The position numbers and the translations under genes were made by a program. The notes under the pieces were generated by a model. The model worked only from the letters and a program-made list of their open reading frames with translations, did no database searches and was not told the origin of the DNA. Below are positions 48,929 through 57,722 of a stretch of 64,000 bases of DNA, piece after piece. Numbering within the stretch: the first letter of the stretch is position 1; each line of letters begins with the position of its first letter. This DNA is from Gimibacter soli (lineage in GTDB: Bacteria; Pseudomonadota; Alphaproteobacteria; Sphingomonadales; Kordiimonadaceae): positions 1,488,001 through 1,552,000 of the forward strand of contig NZ_CP116805.1 in assembly GCF_028463845.1 (NCBI RefSeq). Direction: 5' to 3'.

Positions 48929-49089
48929 AAGAAAAAGTAATGTTGTCGGATGATGTTCTATGTTGCGGTATGTTGATATTCACCAATAATATCAATTGGT
49001 TATATTGACTCCTTGGTTGATGGGTGTTTCCCTTGGTAGCGCGAAATTGAGCCACGCTGCTTACCTATTGCTTACCCGGAGACCACCCC

Positions 49090-50250
49090 ATGAAGCTCAC
49101 CAAGGCGACCCTGAAGGCCATTGAGGCGACCGATAAGGACATCTTCCTTTGGGACGATACTCTGCAGGGCTTCGGCGTCCGGATCAAGCCGACGGGTGTA
49201 AAATCCTACCTCATTCAGTATCGCAACGAGAATGGCCAAAGCCGTCGTGCGACGGTCGGTCGGGACGGCGTCCTGACGCTCGATGAAGCTCGCAAGAAGG
49301 CCAAGGCGCTCCTCGGCCGTGTTGCGAACGGTGCGGACCCGCGAGAGGAGGTGGTCGAGAAGCGAAGCGCCGTCCGCTTCGATGATATGACCAAGCGCTT
49401 CCTGAAGGAGCATTGCGCGACCCGCTGCAAACCACACACCGTCCGCAATTATGAAACCATGATCGACCGCCATCTGGTACCGGCGTTCGGCACAAAGCCA
49501 CTCGCCTCGATCACCCGCGCGGATATCGCTGCTTTGCATACCTCGATGGCCGAAATCCCCCGGATGGCCAACCTGGCCCTCTCCGTCCTCTCCAGCATCT
49601 TCAATCGCGCCATCGAATGGGGTGTGCTGGATGAAGGGCAAAATCCGGTAAAGCGGGTCAAAGGCTATCCCGAGAAGCCGAAGCAGCGTTTCCTTGTGCA
49701 AGATGAGATCAAGCGCTTGGGTAAATCGATCCAGAAACTCGAAGAGGCGGAGGACATTTCGCCATACGTGGCCGCCGCATTTCGCCTGCTCGTGGCAACC
49801 GGCGCCCGTCACGACGAGATCCGAACCTTGAAGTGGGAAGATGTTCACCTCGACCGTGGCATCATCCTTCTCGATGAGCACAAGACGAGCAGCAAAGGCG
49901 CCAAGGTCATCCCACTCAACGCCACCAGCCGCCGCATTCTGGAGGGGCTGACCAAAGTGTCAGGCAATCCCTATGTGATCGTCGGTGTGCGGGCAGGGCA
50001 GCCCTATATCAATCTCCACAAAGCCTGGCGGCGCGTACGTGCGGACGCAAAGCTGGAGGATGTACGTATCCACGACCTGCGCCACACTTTTGCGAGCCAG
50101 GCGATTGCCGAAGGGGCATCATTGCCGGTGATCGGGGCACTGCTTGGGCATCGATCAGTGCAGTCGACAGCGGTTTATGCGCATCTTGCGGTTAATACAC
50201 TTAAGGACGCGACAGAGAAGGTGTCCGATCGGATTGGAGGGATGATTTAG
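49090..50250 (+). CDS. Tyrosine integrase (DUF4102/P4-like)
   Basis: 386-residue site-specific recombinase. The N-terminal arm-binding domain (1-85, WDDTLQGFGVRIKPTGVKSYLIQYR) is the DUF4102 type of P4-like integrases, then a SAM-like core-binding domain (100-185) and the catalytic domain (200-375) with Arg240 (ATGARHDEIR), Lys265, His328-Arg331 (HDLRH), His354 and nucleophile Tyr363. All catalytic residues are present, so it may be active. It points away from the tRNA fragment 160 bp upstream, its presumed target. Confidence 0.95.
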   Translation: MKLTKATLKAIEATDKDIFLWDDTLQGFGVRIKPTGVKSYLIQYRNENGQSRRATVGRDGVLTLDEARKKAKALLGRVANGADPREEVVEKRSAVRFDDMTKRFLKEHCATRCKPHTVRNYETMIDRHLVPAFGTKPLASITRADIAALHTSMAEIPRMANLALSVLSSIFNRAIEWGVLDEGQNPVKRVKGYPEKPKQRFLVQDEIKRLGKSIQKLEEAEDISPYVAAAFRLLVATGARHDEIRTLKWEDVHLDRGIILLDEHKTSSKGAKVIPLNATSRRILEGLTKVSGNPYVIVGVRAGQPYINLHKAWRRVRADAKLEDVRIHDLRHTFASQAIAEGASLPVIGALLGHRSVQSTAVYAHLAVNTLKDATEKVSDRIGGMI

Positions 50251-50473
50251 CGAGATGGGAGCGTGACCAGAAGTGTTTAGTGATCTGCAGAAAGCGCCTA
50301 TGCGGCCCGCCCCTTTGGTCGCGAAGGAAGTGGTTCTAAGGTTCATGTGGAAGACTTCGCACAGGTCCTTGGAATTGAGGTTCAAAGAACCTCCAAGGCG
50401 GCTTTTCACTGTCAGCCCTTCGGAGATAACTGGCGTGGCTCATGAAAGTTCGGCCATCTAGGCGGCGGATATC

Positions 50474-52222
50474 TTATTGCGCACTCTGCTTACGCCAGGA
50501 TTGAACTGCACGGTCAGTATCAGAAACTGGCTCGTTCTCATTCCACCGATCCCAGAATTCTACGGTAGCACTGTTCGGTTTGAATCTGGGTTCGTATACA
50601 CGCACCCGCGTGGGCAAGAGGCTTGCATCCCCCACAACAAGGGCTTCGCCTACATCGAGAACCGGCAATAAATCACCAAATCCGCCAAGGCTGTCGGGGA
50701 GTAGCCGCTTAATGACCGATTGGTCCTCTCCGTTGGTCAAGCGCATGGCGATAACGTTGTTGCACTGGCTCAGAACAGTCCGGTTAACCTCGGATGGGCG
50801 CTGGCTGATAACGGCCAATCCAACACCATATTTTCGGCCCTCTTTTGCAATACGTTCAAAAATCCCAACCGAAATCTCGTCGACTCCGTCCTTTTTACCT
50901 CGCTCAGGGATATACAGATGCGCCTCGTCACAGAACAAAGCGACCGGATGCCGCTTATCAACATCTGTCCATTGCATGACCGTGAAAATAAGGCGCGCCA
51001 GAAGGCTCACCATGAGCGGCAGGATGTCCGAGGGCACCTCAGAAAAATCGATTACTTTAATGCCACCCTTTCCATCCGTTTGCGATCCCCGCCCACCGAT
51101 CAGTTGGTGGGTCATCCTCGGGAGCCATGCCATTTCCATGCATTCAGCATGCGGTTGGAACAGGAAACCAAGCCGACGATCCAAACGCTTCGACTCAAAG
51201 CGGGCAATCAAGCGGCTGAGTTTCCCATTGAAATCCCCCGCCTTGTCGGTGCCAGCTTTAGCGCCTGGTACACGCTCAGTGTCAAGCCGATTCAGCTCCT
51301 CCACCACCTCATCGATACTGAATGGAACGGGACTATCAACGGTGAAATTCTCCAAGATTTCATGATGCCCACCAGCTGTAAGATAAGTGCGTTTGGCATC
51401 AGTGATACACCGGGACATGACCATTGCTTGATTGGGTGCATTTTGATCAGAGCGGTCCACGAACAGCGAAACCATCGCCTCATATCCGAGGAGCCAATAT
51501 GGCAGGTACAACACGCCCGTATCTAGGGCGTTGCCCCCATCAAGATCGCCCGGCCCAGCAATTCTGAAATGCCGGAACTCGTCTCCCTGAAGCGTTTTAT
51601 ACTCTCCGTGGACATCGAACAGGATGGCGTTCGCTTGTTTGAGTACAGCCACCTGATCCAACAATCTGGCTGTCGTCCATGATTTGCCTGAACCGGTACT
51701 GCCTACAACAACCGCATGGCGTTGAAACAGCCTGTTCCCATTGAGATAGGCGGTTGCATCCTCGTCCAAAGTGTATCTACCAAGTTCCAACTGTGGGCCA
51801 TCGCCCGTCACGTTGGAAATGACCTGCATAAAGTTGGTGAGGCGCTCGCCCTCCAAGGCAAAGCAATTTGCATCGATCTCGGGTACCGTCTCCAAAGTAC
51901 GGCGAAAAACATTCTGGGCTTGCCCCAGACGATCAATCAACGTCCCAATCAGCGACACCCTGACCAGATTGTTTTCCGGCAAGATAACGTCTTCAGATTC
52001 GTCCGTTGTCGGATCAACACCCCCGTCTGGTGCTTTTCTGGTAATCCGCGAGACAACTCCGATCAAATGCTGACCGGCCTTGCTACTTTGTAGGGCGACA
52101 AGACGGTTGACCTGTACACGCTTCAAGCGTTCCAGTTCATCAACCCTCACAACAACAACCGCGCTATCGACCGCGATGATTTTTCCAAGAGCGTCATTAT
52201 CCTGATAATCAAGAATCGTCAT
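50474..52222 (-). CDS. HerA-like ATPase of a SIR2-HerA defence system
   Basis: 582 residues. An N-terminal HAS-barrel-like region (1-130) is followed by a HerA/FtsK-type motor with Walker A GSTGSGKS (174-181), a conserved FDVHGEY strand (202-208), Walker B ALFCDEAHLY (Asp432, Glu433) and a sensor-like VISQRPSEVN. HerA motors form hexamers. Together with SIR2 they form an NAD-depleting anti-phage complex in described systems. ATG 52222 has GAGG six bases before; the SIR2 gene ends 8 bp upstream, so the two are co-translated. Confidence 0.9.
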   Translation of the reverse strand: MTILDYQDNDALGKIIAVDSAVVVVRVDELERLKRVQVNRLVALQSSKAGQHLIGVVSRITRKAPDGGVDPTTDESEDVILPENNLVRVSLIGTLIDRLGQAQNVFRRTLETVPEIDANCFALEGERLTNFMQVISNVTGDGPQLELGRYTLDEDATAYLNGNRLFQRHAVVVGSTGSGKSWTTARLLDQVAVLKQANAILFDVHGEYKTLQGDEFRHFRIAGPGDLDGGNALDTGVLYLPYWLLGYEAMVSLFVDRSDQNAPNQAMVMSRCITDAKRTYLTAGGHHEILENFTVDSPVPFSIDEVVEELNRLDTERVPGAKAGTDKAGDFNGKLSRLIARFESKRLDRRLGFLFQPHAECMEMAWLPRMTHQLIGGRGSQTDGKGGIKVIDFSEVPSDILPLMVSLLARLIFTVMQWTDVDKRHPVALFCDEAHLYIPERGKKDGVDEISVGIFERIAKEGRKYGVGLAVISQRPSEVNRTVLSQCNNVIAMRLTNGEDQSVIKRLLPDSLGGFGDLLPVLDVGEALVVGDASLLPTRVRVYEPRFKPNSATVEFWDRWNENEPVSDTDRAVQSWRKQSAQ

Positions 52223-52230
52223 GCCATGCC

Positions 52231-53262
52231 TCACAGAACCAGTTCGTTGAATTTTTCGAAAGACCATAGCGTGACATCGGGCAAGATCACGCCGTCCTTG
52301 AATGCGTGCGAATATGCCCTTGTTCCACCCTCGCACTCTTCCATGGCGAGATAGGAAGTACCCGCACTCTTCGCCAAGAATTCTTTCGCCTCATCCGTCA
52401 GCACTTTGGCAAGAATGACGATCGGGACATTCCTTTGGCGACACCGCTCGACAAGCTTGGGCTGAATGTGGGCATCACGAAAGCCATAACCAACACACAG
52501 AAAAGCTGAAGCCGCACCGAGCGCTTCGTCGGCACCTTGCAAGGCAGACCGGAAGGGTTCTTCGTGGGTGCGCTCATATTTGCTGACCCCCGGCGTCACA
52601 ATTACCGGACTAAACCCCTGCGGAATTTCACTAGACAGAGGCAACGACAAGACCCTGCCCTGAGGGTCTTGAAACCAATCCAGTGAGCCATGAACCTTCC
52701 ATATCCGAACCGTCCGCGCCGGAGCATTCCCGCGCCTGACCAGAATTTTGTCTGCGCCTTCCCTTTGACGGATAAAACCGGGAATAAACCCGGTATTATG
52801 CACCACCCCGGCCATGTCCGAGGCATATTCCGCAACCCGATCATAATTTGGTGTCACAATGTTCAAGGTGGGATTCGTGGACCTGAACAGGCCTTGTATC
52901 AATGCCGCAAGAGGAAGCGCTTCTTCCCCCGAGGCTGCCCGCCGCAATACTGACAAGTCATCGCTCGCGATGGCTTTCCATGTGAAATTGACAATTTTTT
53001 TGACCAAAGAGGCTGGGGCTGCCGTCTGCTGAAGGGCTTCCTCAAGCCCCATATCATTTGCGAGTGCTCCCCTGATCAGGGTCCATGCGTCAAGCTCTTT
53101 GTCGCCCTCAGGTGGCACGTGATCAAGCAGGTATTGGGCTAATGCCCCCATTCCACGGATTTGGTGAGAAACCGATGCCCCACTGCCAAGAACAATCACA
53201 GGAAAGTGCTGGAAACAATCTTGCGCAATTTTAGCCACCACATCCAAAGGTTCATTTGTCAC
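52231..53262 (-). CDS. SIR2-family NADase of a SIR2-HerA defence system
   Basis: 343 residues with the NAD-binding SIR2 landmarks: GSGAS (26-30), TPNYDRVAEYA (Asn139, Asp141) and catalytic His191 in KVHGSLDW. There are no zinc Cys as in deacetylase sirtuins, which fits the defence NADases. Upon phage attack such proteins drain NAD+ and stop cell growth, with HerA as partner and regulator. This function is from the described SIR2-HerA pairs and not shown here. The upstream 250-bp spacer is AT-rich and holds its promoter. Confidence 0.9.
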   Translation of the reverse strand: MTNEPLDVVAKIAQDCFQHFPVIVLGSGASVSHQIRGMGALAQYLLDHVPPEGDKELDAWTLIRGALANDMGLEEALQQTAAPASLVKKIVNFTWKAIASDDLSVLRRAASGEEALPLAALIQGLFRSTNPTLNIVTPNYDRVAEYASDMAGVVHNTGFIPGFIRQREGADKILVRRGNAPARTVRIWKVHGSLDWFQDPQGRVLSLPLSSEIPQGFSPVIVTPGVSKYERTHEEPFRSALQGADEALGAASAFLCVGYGFRDAHIQPKLVERCRQRNVPIVILAKVLTDEAKEFLAKSAGTSYLAMEECEGGTRAYSHAFKDGVILPDVTLWSFEKFNELVL

Positions 53263-53512
53263 AATAGATCATTCCCTTTACCCTGATGGTCTTCATGAGG
53301 ATCGGCCATTACCGTAAGATTGATTCAAATTTCTACTATTAAGCGTATTATGCAAATTATTGAGTGACCTAGCTACTCAGGTTTCCAGCAGCCAAGCCAA
53401 TCGAGAAATAAGCTGTCTGCATTACAGCCCTTTTCAAAGCTCCCAAATTAGGAACTTTAGCCCCCCATATTGATATCTTTTGATGCAGGACAGAATAGCT
53501 GAGCCGCCAATT

Positions 53513-54505
53513 TTAGGGCAAGATGTCCCAATCAATCTGACGATTCTCGATCAACGATTTAAGCTCAGGAGGGCTCATGACAGTTACATGCCGGCCCCAT
53601 CTGATTAAATGCCATGCCATCTCCTGTAGGCCTGCAGCCTTGAATTTAATCGTCAGTGATCCGTCGTCGTTCGCTTGGGCAGTCTGATCGGGATGGAAAA
53701 TATAGTCCCTCGCGGTTGAGGCCGCGTCGGGGTCAAACCGCCATTCAACATCATAAACTTGATCGAAGTAGACCCCGAAAGATTGGTGCGCATATTCCTG
53801 CAAACAAAAACCTTCGGGCACTTCAAACATTTCGTCGGTCAAAAGTACCTTCTCGATAGATGACAAAATGATCTTTCGGAGCTTTCCATCAGCTCTAACG
53901 GGATTGTGGGCTACCAAATAGTGGCGATGCCCATACAGGAAACCGTATGGGTGAACCCGTTCACATCGCTTGGTGCCATCACGCTTAGTATAATACAGCT
54001 CGCATACGCTGCTCCCTTTGATGGCCTCCCTTAATGTTGACACATGCTCGGTTGGTATCGCTCTGCGCGGCCCAGGCGAGGCAATCAATCCTTCTGCCTG
54101 CAATAATGACTCAAGATCAGGGCTAATCCGGTTCCTCTCATCAGGCTTCATCAATGCCTTGATCTTGCGAATTGATGAACGAACCAGTTTGGCGTCGTCC
54201 TCATAGCCCTTTAGGTCGATTTTTTGTGCGGCTGTTTCTAGGGCCATCAGCTCATCAATTGAAAACCCAATCAACTTGTCAAAGGTCCCATTGGGAATGC
54301 GGTACCTCTTCACGCCATTATCGCCTGTTTGGATGTCCAACTGCGGAAAATAATATTCCATGCTCCGCATAAGTCTTTGTGTGGTGCGGATATCTTCATC
54401 CATGTGATCAGCAATTTCTCGGGTTGTCATGCCTACATGCCGGAATTGCAAGGTCACGGCCAAATCCAACGTTCGCATCACTTTTTCAAACCTATCTGAA
54501 GTCAT
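53513..54505 (-). CDS. WYL-domain transcriptional regulator
   Basis: 330 residues: an N-terminal winged HTH (1-70, TTREIADHMDEDIRTTQRLMRSMEYYF), a WYL domain (about 145-225, CELYYTKRDGTKRCERVHPYGFLYGHRHYLVAHN, which has GHRHYLV at the WYL position) and a C-terminal WCX extension (AAGLQEMAWHLIRWGRHVTV). WYL regulators of this layout control many phage-defence loci, sensing ligands such as oligonucleotides or damaged DNA. It lies directly upstream of the SIR2-HerA pair on the same strand. ATG 54505 has GGAG eight bases before; a GTG at 54514 is weaker. Control of the SIR2-HerA genes is inference. Confidence 0.88.
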   Translation of the reverse strand: MTSDRFEKVMRTLDLAVTLQFRHVGMTTREIADHMDEDIRTTQRLMRSMEYYFPQLDIQTGDNGVKRYRIPNGTFDKLIGFSIDELMALETAAQKIDLKGYEDDAKLVRSSIRKIKALMKPDERNRISPDLESLLQAEGLIASPGPRRAIPTEHVSTLREAIKGSSVCELYYTKRDGTKRCERVHPYGFLYGHRHYLVAHNPVRADGKLRKIILSSIEKVLLTDEMFEVPEGFCLQEYAHQSFGVYFDQVYDVEWRFDPDAASTARDYIFHPDQTAQANDDGSLTIKFKAAGLQEMAWHLIRWGRHVTVMSPPELKSLIENRQIDWDILP

Positions 54506-54568
54506 GCTTACCACTCCAAAATAGACAACCTTGGCGAAAGTTTATACCCGCGTCCAATTTTGTCACCC

Positions 54569-54587
54569 CCCTGATTTAGATTCAGGG
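54569..54587. promoter_or_regulatory. Inverted repeat between divergent genes, candidate WYL operator
   Basis: CCCTGA-TTTAGAT-TCAGGG has perfect six-base arms and lies 64 bp upstream of the WYL gene start and 47 bp before the divergent small gene. The place suits an autoregulatory operator. Confidence 0.45.
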
Positions 54588-54633
54588 TCGGGTCAATGGA
54601 CTCGTAAAATCTGAAACAGAGGAGGAATTGGAA

Positions 54634-54807
54634 ATGGCTACTAACCCGCCAAAAGGTGATGGACGGCGCATCGGAGCAGTTCGCGGTCGATCACAGACCA
54701 AAACGACCAGTGGTCACTATGTTAAACGCGACACGTCGACAGGTCGCTTCATGGACGTAAAGACATCCAGCAAAGCGCCTTTCAAGGGCGTCAGGAAGGA
54801 AAAGTAG
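54634..54807 (+). CDS. 57-residue basic small protein
   Basis: A short gene with an excellent GGAGGAA ribosome site. The product (MATNPPKGDGRRIGAVRGRS..., ending FKGVRKEK) is strongly basic, with YVKRDTSTGRFMDVK in its middle. I recall short proteins with a RDxxTGRFM pattern in many bacterial and phage genomes without a known role. Its stop TAG shares a base with the GTG of the next gene, so translation is coupled. Confidence 0.75.
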   Translation: MATNPPKGDGRRIGAVRGRSQTKTTSGHYVKRDTSTGRFMDVKTSSKAPFKGVRKEK

Positions 54808-55166
54808 TGGCGAACCGCGTTGAACACGAAATTATCGGCGCTATTGCTGGCGGCACCGTCGCCGCATTGAATAATGATGCCAAGGACCAATATGCTGTAA
54901 ATTTTGCAGCAGGTGCATTCTTAGGCAAAGTTGCAGCGCGCCTGCCCGATCTGCTTGAGCCAGCTATTCACCCAAACCATCGAGGATTCTTCCATTCGTG
55001 GCTGTTTCTCTCTGTCTTGGGCGCAGGCATGGTTAAGCTTTGGGAATGGGAGCCCGAAGCAACCAATCAAAAGGTTTTGAAATGGGCACTGCTCGTCACG
55101 GGGGCTGCTTACGCATCGCATCTGCTGCGCGACTCCATCACTCCTAAAAGCCTACCCATAGTGTAG
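54807..55166 (+). CDS. YdjM-like (DUF457) small membrane protein
   Basis: 119 residues starting with GTG that overlaps the previous stop. The pattern RVEHEIIGAIAGG...HPNHRGFFHSWLF...YASHLLRDS with scattered conserved His/Asp resembles the YdjM/DUF457 family of putative membrane-bound metal-dependent hydrolases. Two or three hydrophobic helices are visible. Activity is not established for the family. Confidence 0.6.
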   Translation: MANRVEHEIIGAIAGGTVAALNNDAKDQYAVNFAAGAFLGKVAARLPDLLEPAIHPNHRGFFHSWLFLSVLGAGMVKLWEWEPEATNQKVLKWALLVTGAAYASHLLRDSITPKSLPIV

Positions 55167-55175
55167 GAGTGCACT

Positions 55176-55868
55176 ATGTCCCTACACACTGCGCGCTTAA
55201 GTAAGATCATAAAAATCGCCTACACCGACGAAAAGCTGGCTCGCCGGGATATCCATGCAGATGTCGCAGATCATATCCAGAAAGGTAAAGTCACTGACAA
55301 ATCCAGTGGGGGCGGCGGAGACTTTCATAGTGAGTTATGGGCGAGGTTCAAAGATTGTATTTTTGAACATGACGCCGAAGGTTTTGACCTGATTGTCACA
55401 GCACTGATCAAAGCAAACTCGCGACGCAAGCGTCTTTTCCCCCTACTAGCAGCAGGGCTAAAGTCATGGGGCCTGGAGAAGCGGCGCTGGATGAACGAAG
55501 AGATCAAGCGCATCAAAAGCCCCACAGGCACGGTTGATCTGAACAGTCCCGATTTGTCCTTTAAAGTGAATAACATTCTTGCGCTCGAAATTGTCGGGCA
55601 AAGCAATCGTTACATCTACCCTTATTTCAGCGCAGAACCGGCCCTGTCCGACGAAGCCGCTCGCGTGGCGCTATGGCAAATTCACAAGGCGCTGCCACAC
55701 GTCAAATTGGAGGAAGTCCGCATCTTGGACGTACTTCGCGGAAGAAGCTTTTCTGTGTCAGACGTGCCATTTTTGGGTGACGAACAATCACTGTTTGAAC
55801 ATCACGTGACCAACATCATGAAGCGCTGGCATGAGCGTTATGGACAACGGCATAGTGAAGGCGATTGA
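55176..55868 (+). CDS. Hypothetical 230-residue protein of the island cassette
   Basis: A soluble protein with a basic middle (KANSRRKRLFPLLAAGLKSWGLEKRRW) and a SSGGGGDFHSELW loop. I recognise no family. It sits 9 bp after the YdjM-like gene and directly before the HNH gene (a 3-bp gap), so all four plus-strand genes look like one operon. Base composition is lower than in the core genome. Confidence 0.6.
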   Translation: MSLHTARLSKIIKIAYTDEKLARRDIHADVADHIQKGKVTDKSSGGGGDFHSELWARFKDCIFEHDAEGFDLIVTALIKANSRRKRLFPLLAAGLKSWGLEKRRWMNEEIKRIKSPTGTVDLNSPDLSFKVNNILALEIVGQSNRYIYPYFSAEPALSDEAARVALWQIHKALPHVKLEEVRILDVLRGRSFSVSDVPFLGDEQSLFEHHVTNIMKRWHERYGQRHSEGD

Positions 55869-55871
55869 CCT

Positions 55872-56507
55872 TTGGGCAACCTCTATAGAGCTCAACAATG
55901 GTCTGATTTCAGAGAAGCTATTCTGGAAGCAGACGGCTACAGATGTAGCGATTGCGGCAGATCAGGTCCGGATGTCGTTTTACAAGTCCATCACAAAAAA
56001 TATCGAAGTGGGAAGCTACCTTGGGAATACCCCCAAGGCGCTTGCGAAGTTTTATGCAAGGGGTGCCATGCCAGGCATCATGGAATAATCCCGCCAAATC
56101 ATGGATGGGACTTCCTCTACGAAAATGACTTAGAGGACCTCGCAGGTAAATGTGACCTATGCAACACCGCACTTAGGTATGAATTCCATATTCATCACCC
56201 CAACTGGGAACCCATGGTTGTTGGAACTGTCTGCTGTGACAAATTGACAGCGACCACAGTGGCATCTGATTTCCGAAAGAAATTTATAAGAAAAGAGAAT
56301 TTTATCCGCTCTCGTAAGTGGAGGGCTCTTAATAACCAGTATTTTTTCAAAAAAGACGCCCTTTACATCGTTATTAGCGAGGGGCTGAATGGGCTAAAAA
56401 TATCAATCAATACGACCCAAGGAATAAAGACCTATTCCTCTATTGATGAGGCAAAGAGTGTCGTTTTTGAGTTAATTGAAAATGGTAGGGCCTTTGAGTT
56501 TATTTGA
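55872..56507 (+). CDS. HNH endonuclease-like protein
   Basis: 211 residues. Residues 1-70 form an HNH module: YRAQQWSDFREAILEADGYRCSDC, then VHHKKY (the His-His of the fold) and LCKGCHARHH with zinc Cys pairs. A second Cys pair CDLC and CC follow in the middle, and the last 60 residues are a different, AT-rich domain. The start is a TTG at 55872 with GAAGG about ten bases before; no ATG lies in a sensible place. HNH proteins in islands are often phage-restricting or homing nucleases, but this one's role is open. Confidence 0.7.
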   Translation: MGNLYRAQQWSDFREAILEADGYRCSDCGRSGPDVVLQVHHKKYRSGKLPWEYPQGACEVLCKGCHARHHGIIPPNHGWDFLYENDLEDLAGKCDLCNTALRYEFHIHHPNWEPMVVGTVCCDKLTATTVASDFRKKFIRKENFIRSRKWRALNNQYFFKKDALYIVISEGLNGLKISINTTQGIKTYSSIDEAKSVVFELIENGRAFEFI

Positions 56508-56567
56508 TTTTTTGCATCGGCCCCACAGTATCTATATTAGTGTGGCGTGATAGACACGCCTTGATTG

Positions 56568-57155
56568 TTAACGCGATGGTGGGTGCAAATGGGCACCAGA
56601 ACGATCTGCCATCCACTTGGCAAGTAGATCCATGTGTTCGAAGAAACGGACAGACGTGAGCTCTTTAGCGGCGATCAATTTTAACGTCGCCGCCCTTAGC
56701 GCAACAATGATGATCACTGCCATAGGTATTTGCGCAGCCAACGGAAGCCACTCCCTCCAGAAGCAAAGGAGGGCAAGTATGCAAACTACAGCCAGCGCGA
56801 CCTGCAACCATCGCTCCCATTGGGCACGACCAATTTTCTGCAAGAGCTGGCGGTAGGGTTCACTTGTCCAAACTTCACCTAAAGTGTGATTGGCGATTAA
56901 CACAACTGAGCTTCTTTGGCGTCGGTAATTGCTGACGCGCAATACTGTAACCTGATCGCCGATATTCACACGGGCGTTTGTGGCTGGCAAAAGCGCCATA
57001 AAGTTTGAATCGCCGATGTCTGGGCGTGCGATGATTGCTAGGCCAGATAAGCTTTCAGGCCCAGCGAGTTGCCAGGATCGCAGGTCTATAACTCGGCCTC
57101 GATTGTATGAAAAATAACAAGATAGACCCAATCCGTTGAAATCCGGCAAAAGCAT
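56568..57155 (-). CDS. Hypothetical membrane protein
   Basis: 195 residues with a soluble N-terminal half (SCYFSYNRGRVIDLRSWQLAGPESL...) that may be an SH3- or OB-like barrel, two membrane helices (about 115-155) and a basic C terminus. I do not recognise the family. It faces the plus-strand cassette tail to tail and is the last clear island gene. Confidence 0.55.
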   Translation of the reverse strand: MLLPDFNGLGLSCYFSYNRGRVIDLRSWQLAGPESLSGLAIIARPDIGDSNFMALLPATNARVNIGDQVTVLRVSNYRRQRSSVVLIANHTLGEVWTSEPYRQLLQKIGRAQWERWLQVALAVVCILALLCFWREWLPLAAQIPMAVIIIVALRAATLKLIAAKELTSVRFFEHMDLLAKWMADRSGAHLHPPSR

Positions 57156-57722
57156 CTCAGTCTCCTGAGGTGGGAGCAGATTGATGCTATTGTAGTGGGT
57201 CTTTTGAAAACTTAAAGCTGCGTGATGTGTCCTAGCGGAGGTTAGGCCGATAGGTTCTTGGCAGTTTTGGAAGTTTGCCTAGCGTACCCAGAAGTCGCGA
57301 CGCCCGTATCGCTAGTAGACGATCCTGATCACAGTATATTTTGTCTGCGCGATATGGGTGCCGACAGCTTGGCAGAAGCTATACGTCCGAATTTCTCTGC
57401 GCCAGATTTGCGCTATCCAAGGTCTAAGCGATTGACGAAGGCCCGCCTTCGATGCCGGGGCAGCGGCGCTAACGACCATGAGTTATTGATTTCTATTGTG
57501 TTGTTTCAATTGTGTTCCCTTGCTTCCTAGCGTGACATGAAACATGCCGTATTATTGTTGAAGCAATGAGTGTTGACCTTTGCGGCTTTTGGGGTGGCCA
57601 GTCGGCAGGTTGACCACCCAGGGCATGTTTTTCCCGCAGTCGGACCAGGCTTGACCGACATCAAGACGTCATACTGAGCCGTTCGCTAGATTGCTCCCGT
57701 CAATCCAAGGGAGCATCCATTC
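57156..57722. other. 567-bp stretch without a sure gene: island edge and ubiT promoter
   Basis: A 90-codon frame at 57258-57530 starts with TTG and has no ribosome site, so I do not accept it. Composition shifts from AT-richer to core-like near 57540. The right end of the island probably falls here, but I see no repeat of the tRNA fragment. The last 75 bp hold an FNR-type box, a -10 and the ribosome site of ubiT. Confidence 0.5.
57651..57692 (+). promoter_or_regulatory. FNR/Dnr-type promoter of ubiTUV
   Basis: TTGACCGACATCAA (57651-57664) matches the FNR/Dnr consensus TTGAY-N4-RTCAA. A -10-like TAGATT (57687-57692) follows after 22 bp, placing the box centre at about -41.5, the class II activator position. 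The same spacing is found at the moaA promoter (62807-62848). Confidence 0.7.

Noticed and set aside
48883-48960. A complete tRNA-Thr gene on the minus strand.
   Set aside because: Only the part from the anticodon loop to CCA is present. The upstream bases do not form the anticodon stem, D-arm or acceptor 5' strand.
50580-51526. Two long plus-strand frames inside the HerA gene region.
   Set aside because: Both are opposite the HerA gene, whose Walker motifs prove the minus strand is coding.
57258-57530. 90-codon plus-strand frame near the island's right edge.
   Set aside because: It starts with TTG, has no ribosome site, no recognisable motif and lies in a stretch of mixed composition.
57691-57704. 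TTGCTCCCGTCAA as an FNR box before ubiT.
   Set aside because: It is one base short of the TTGAY-N4-RTCAA spacing and too close to the start; the box at 57651-57664 fits exactly.
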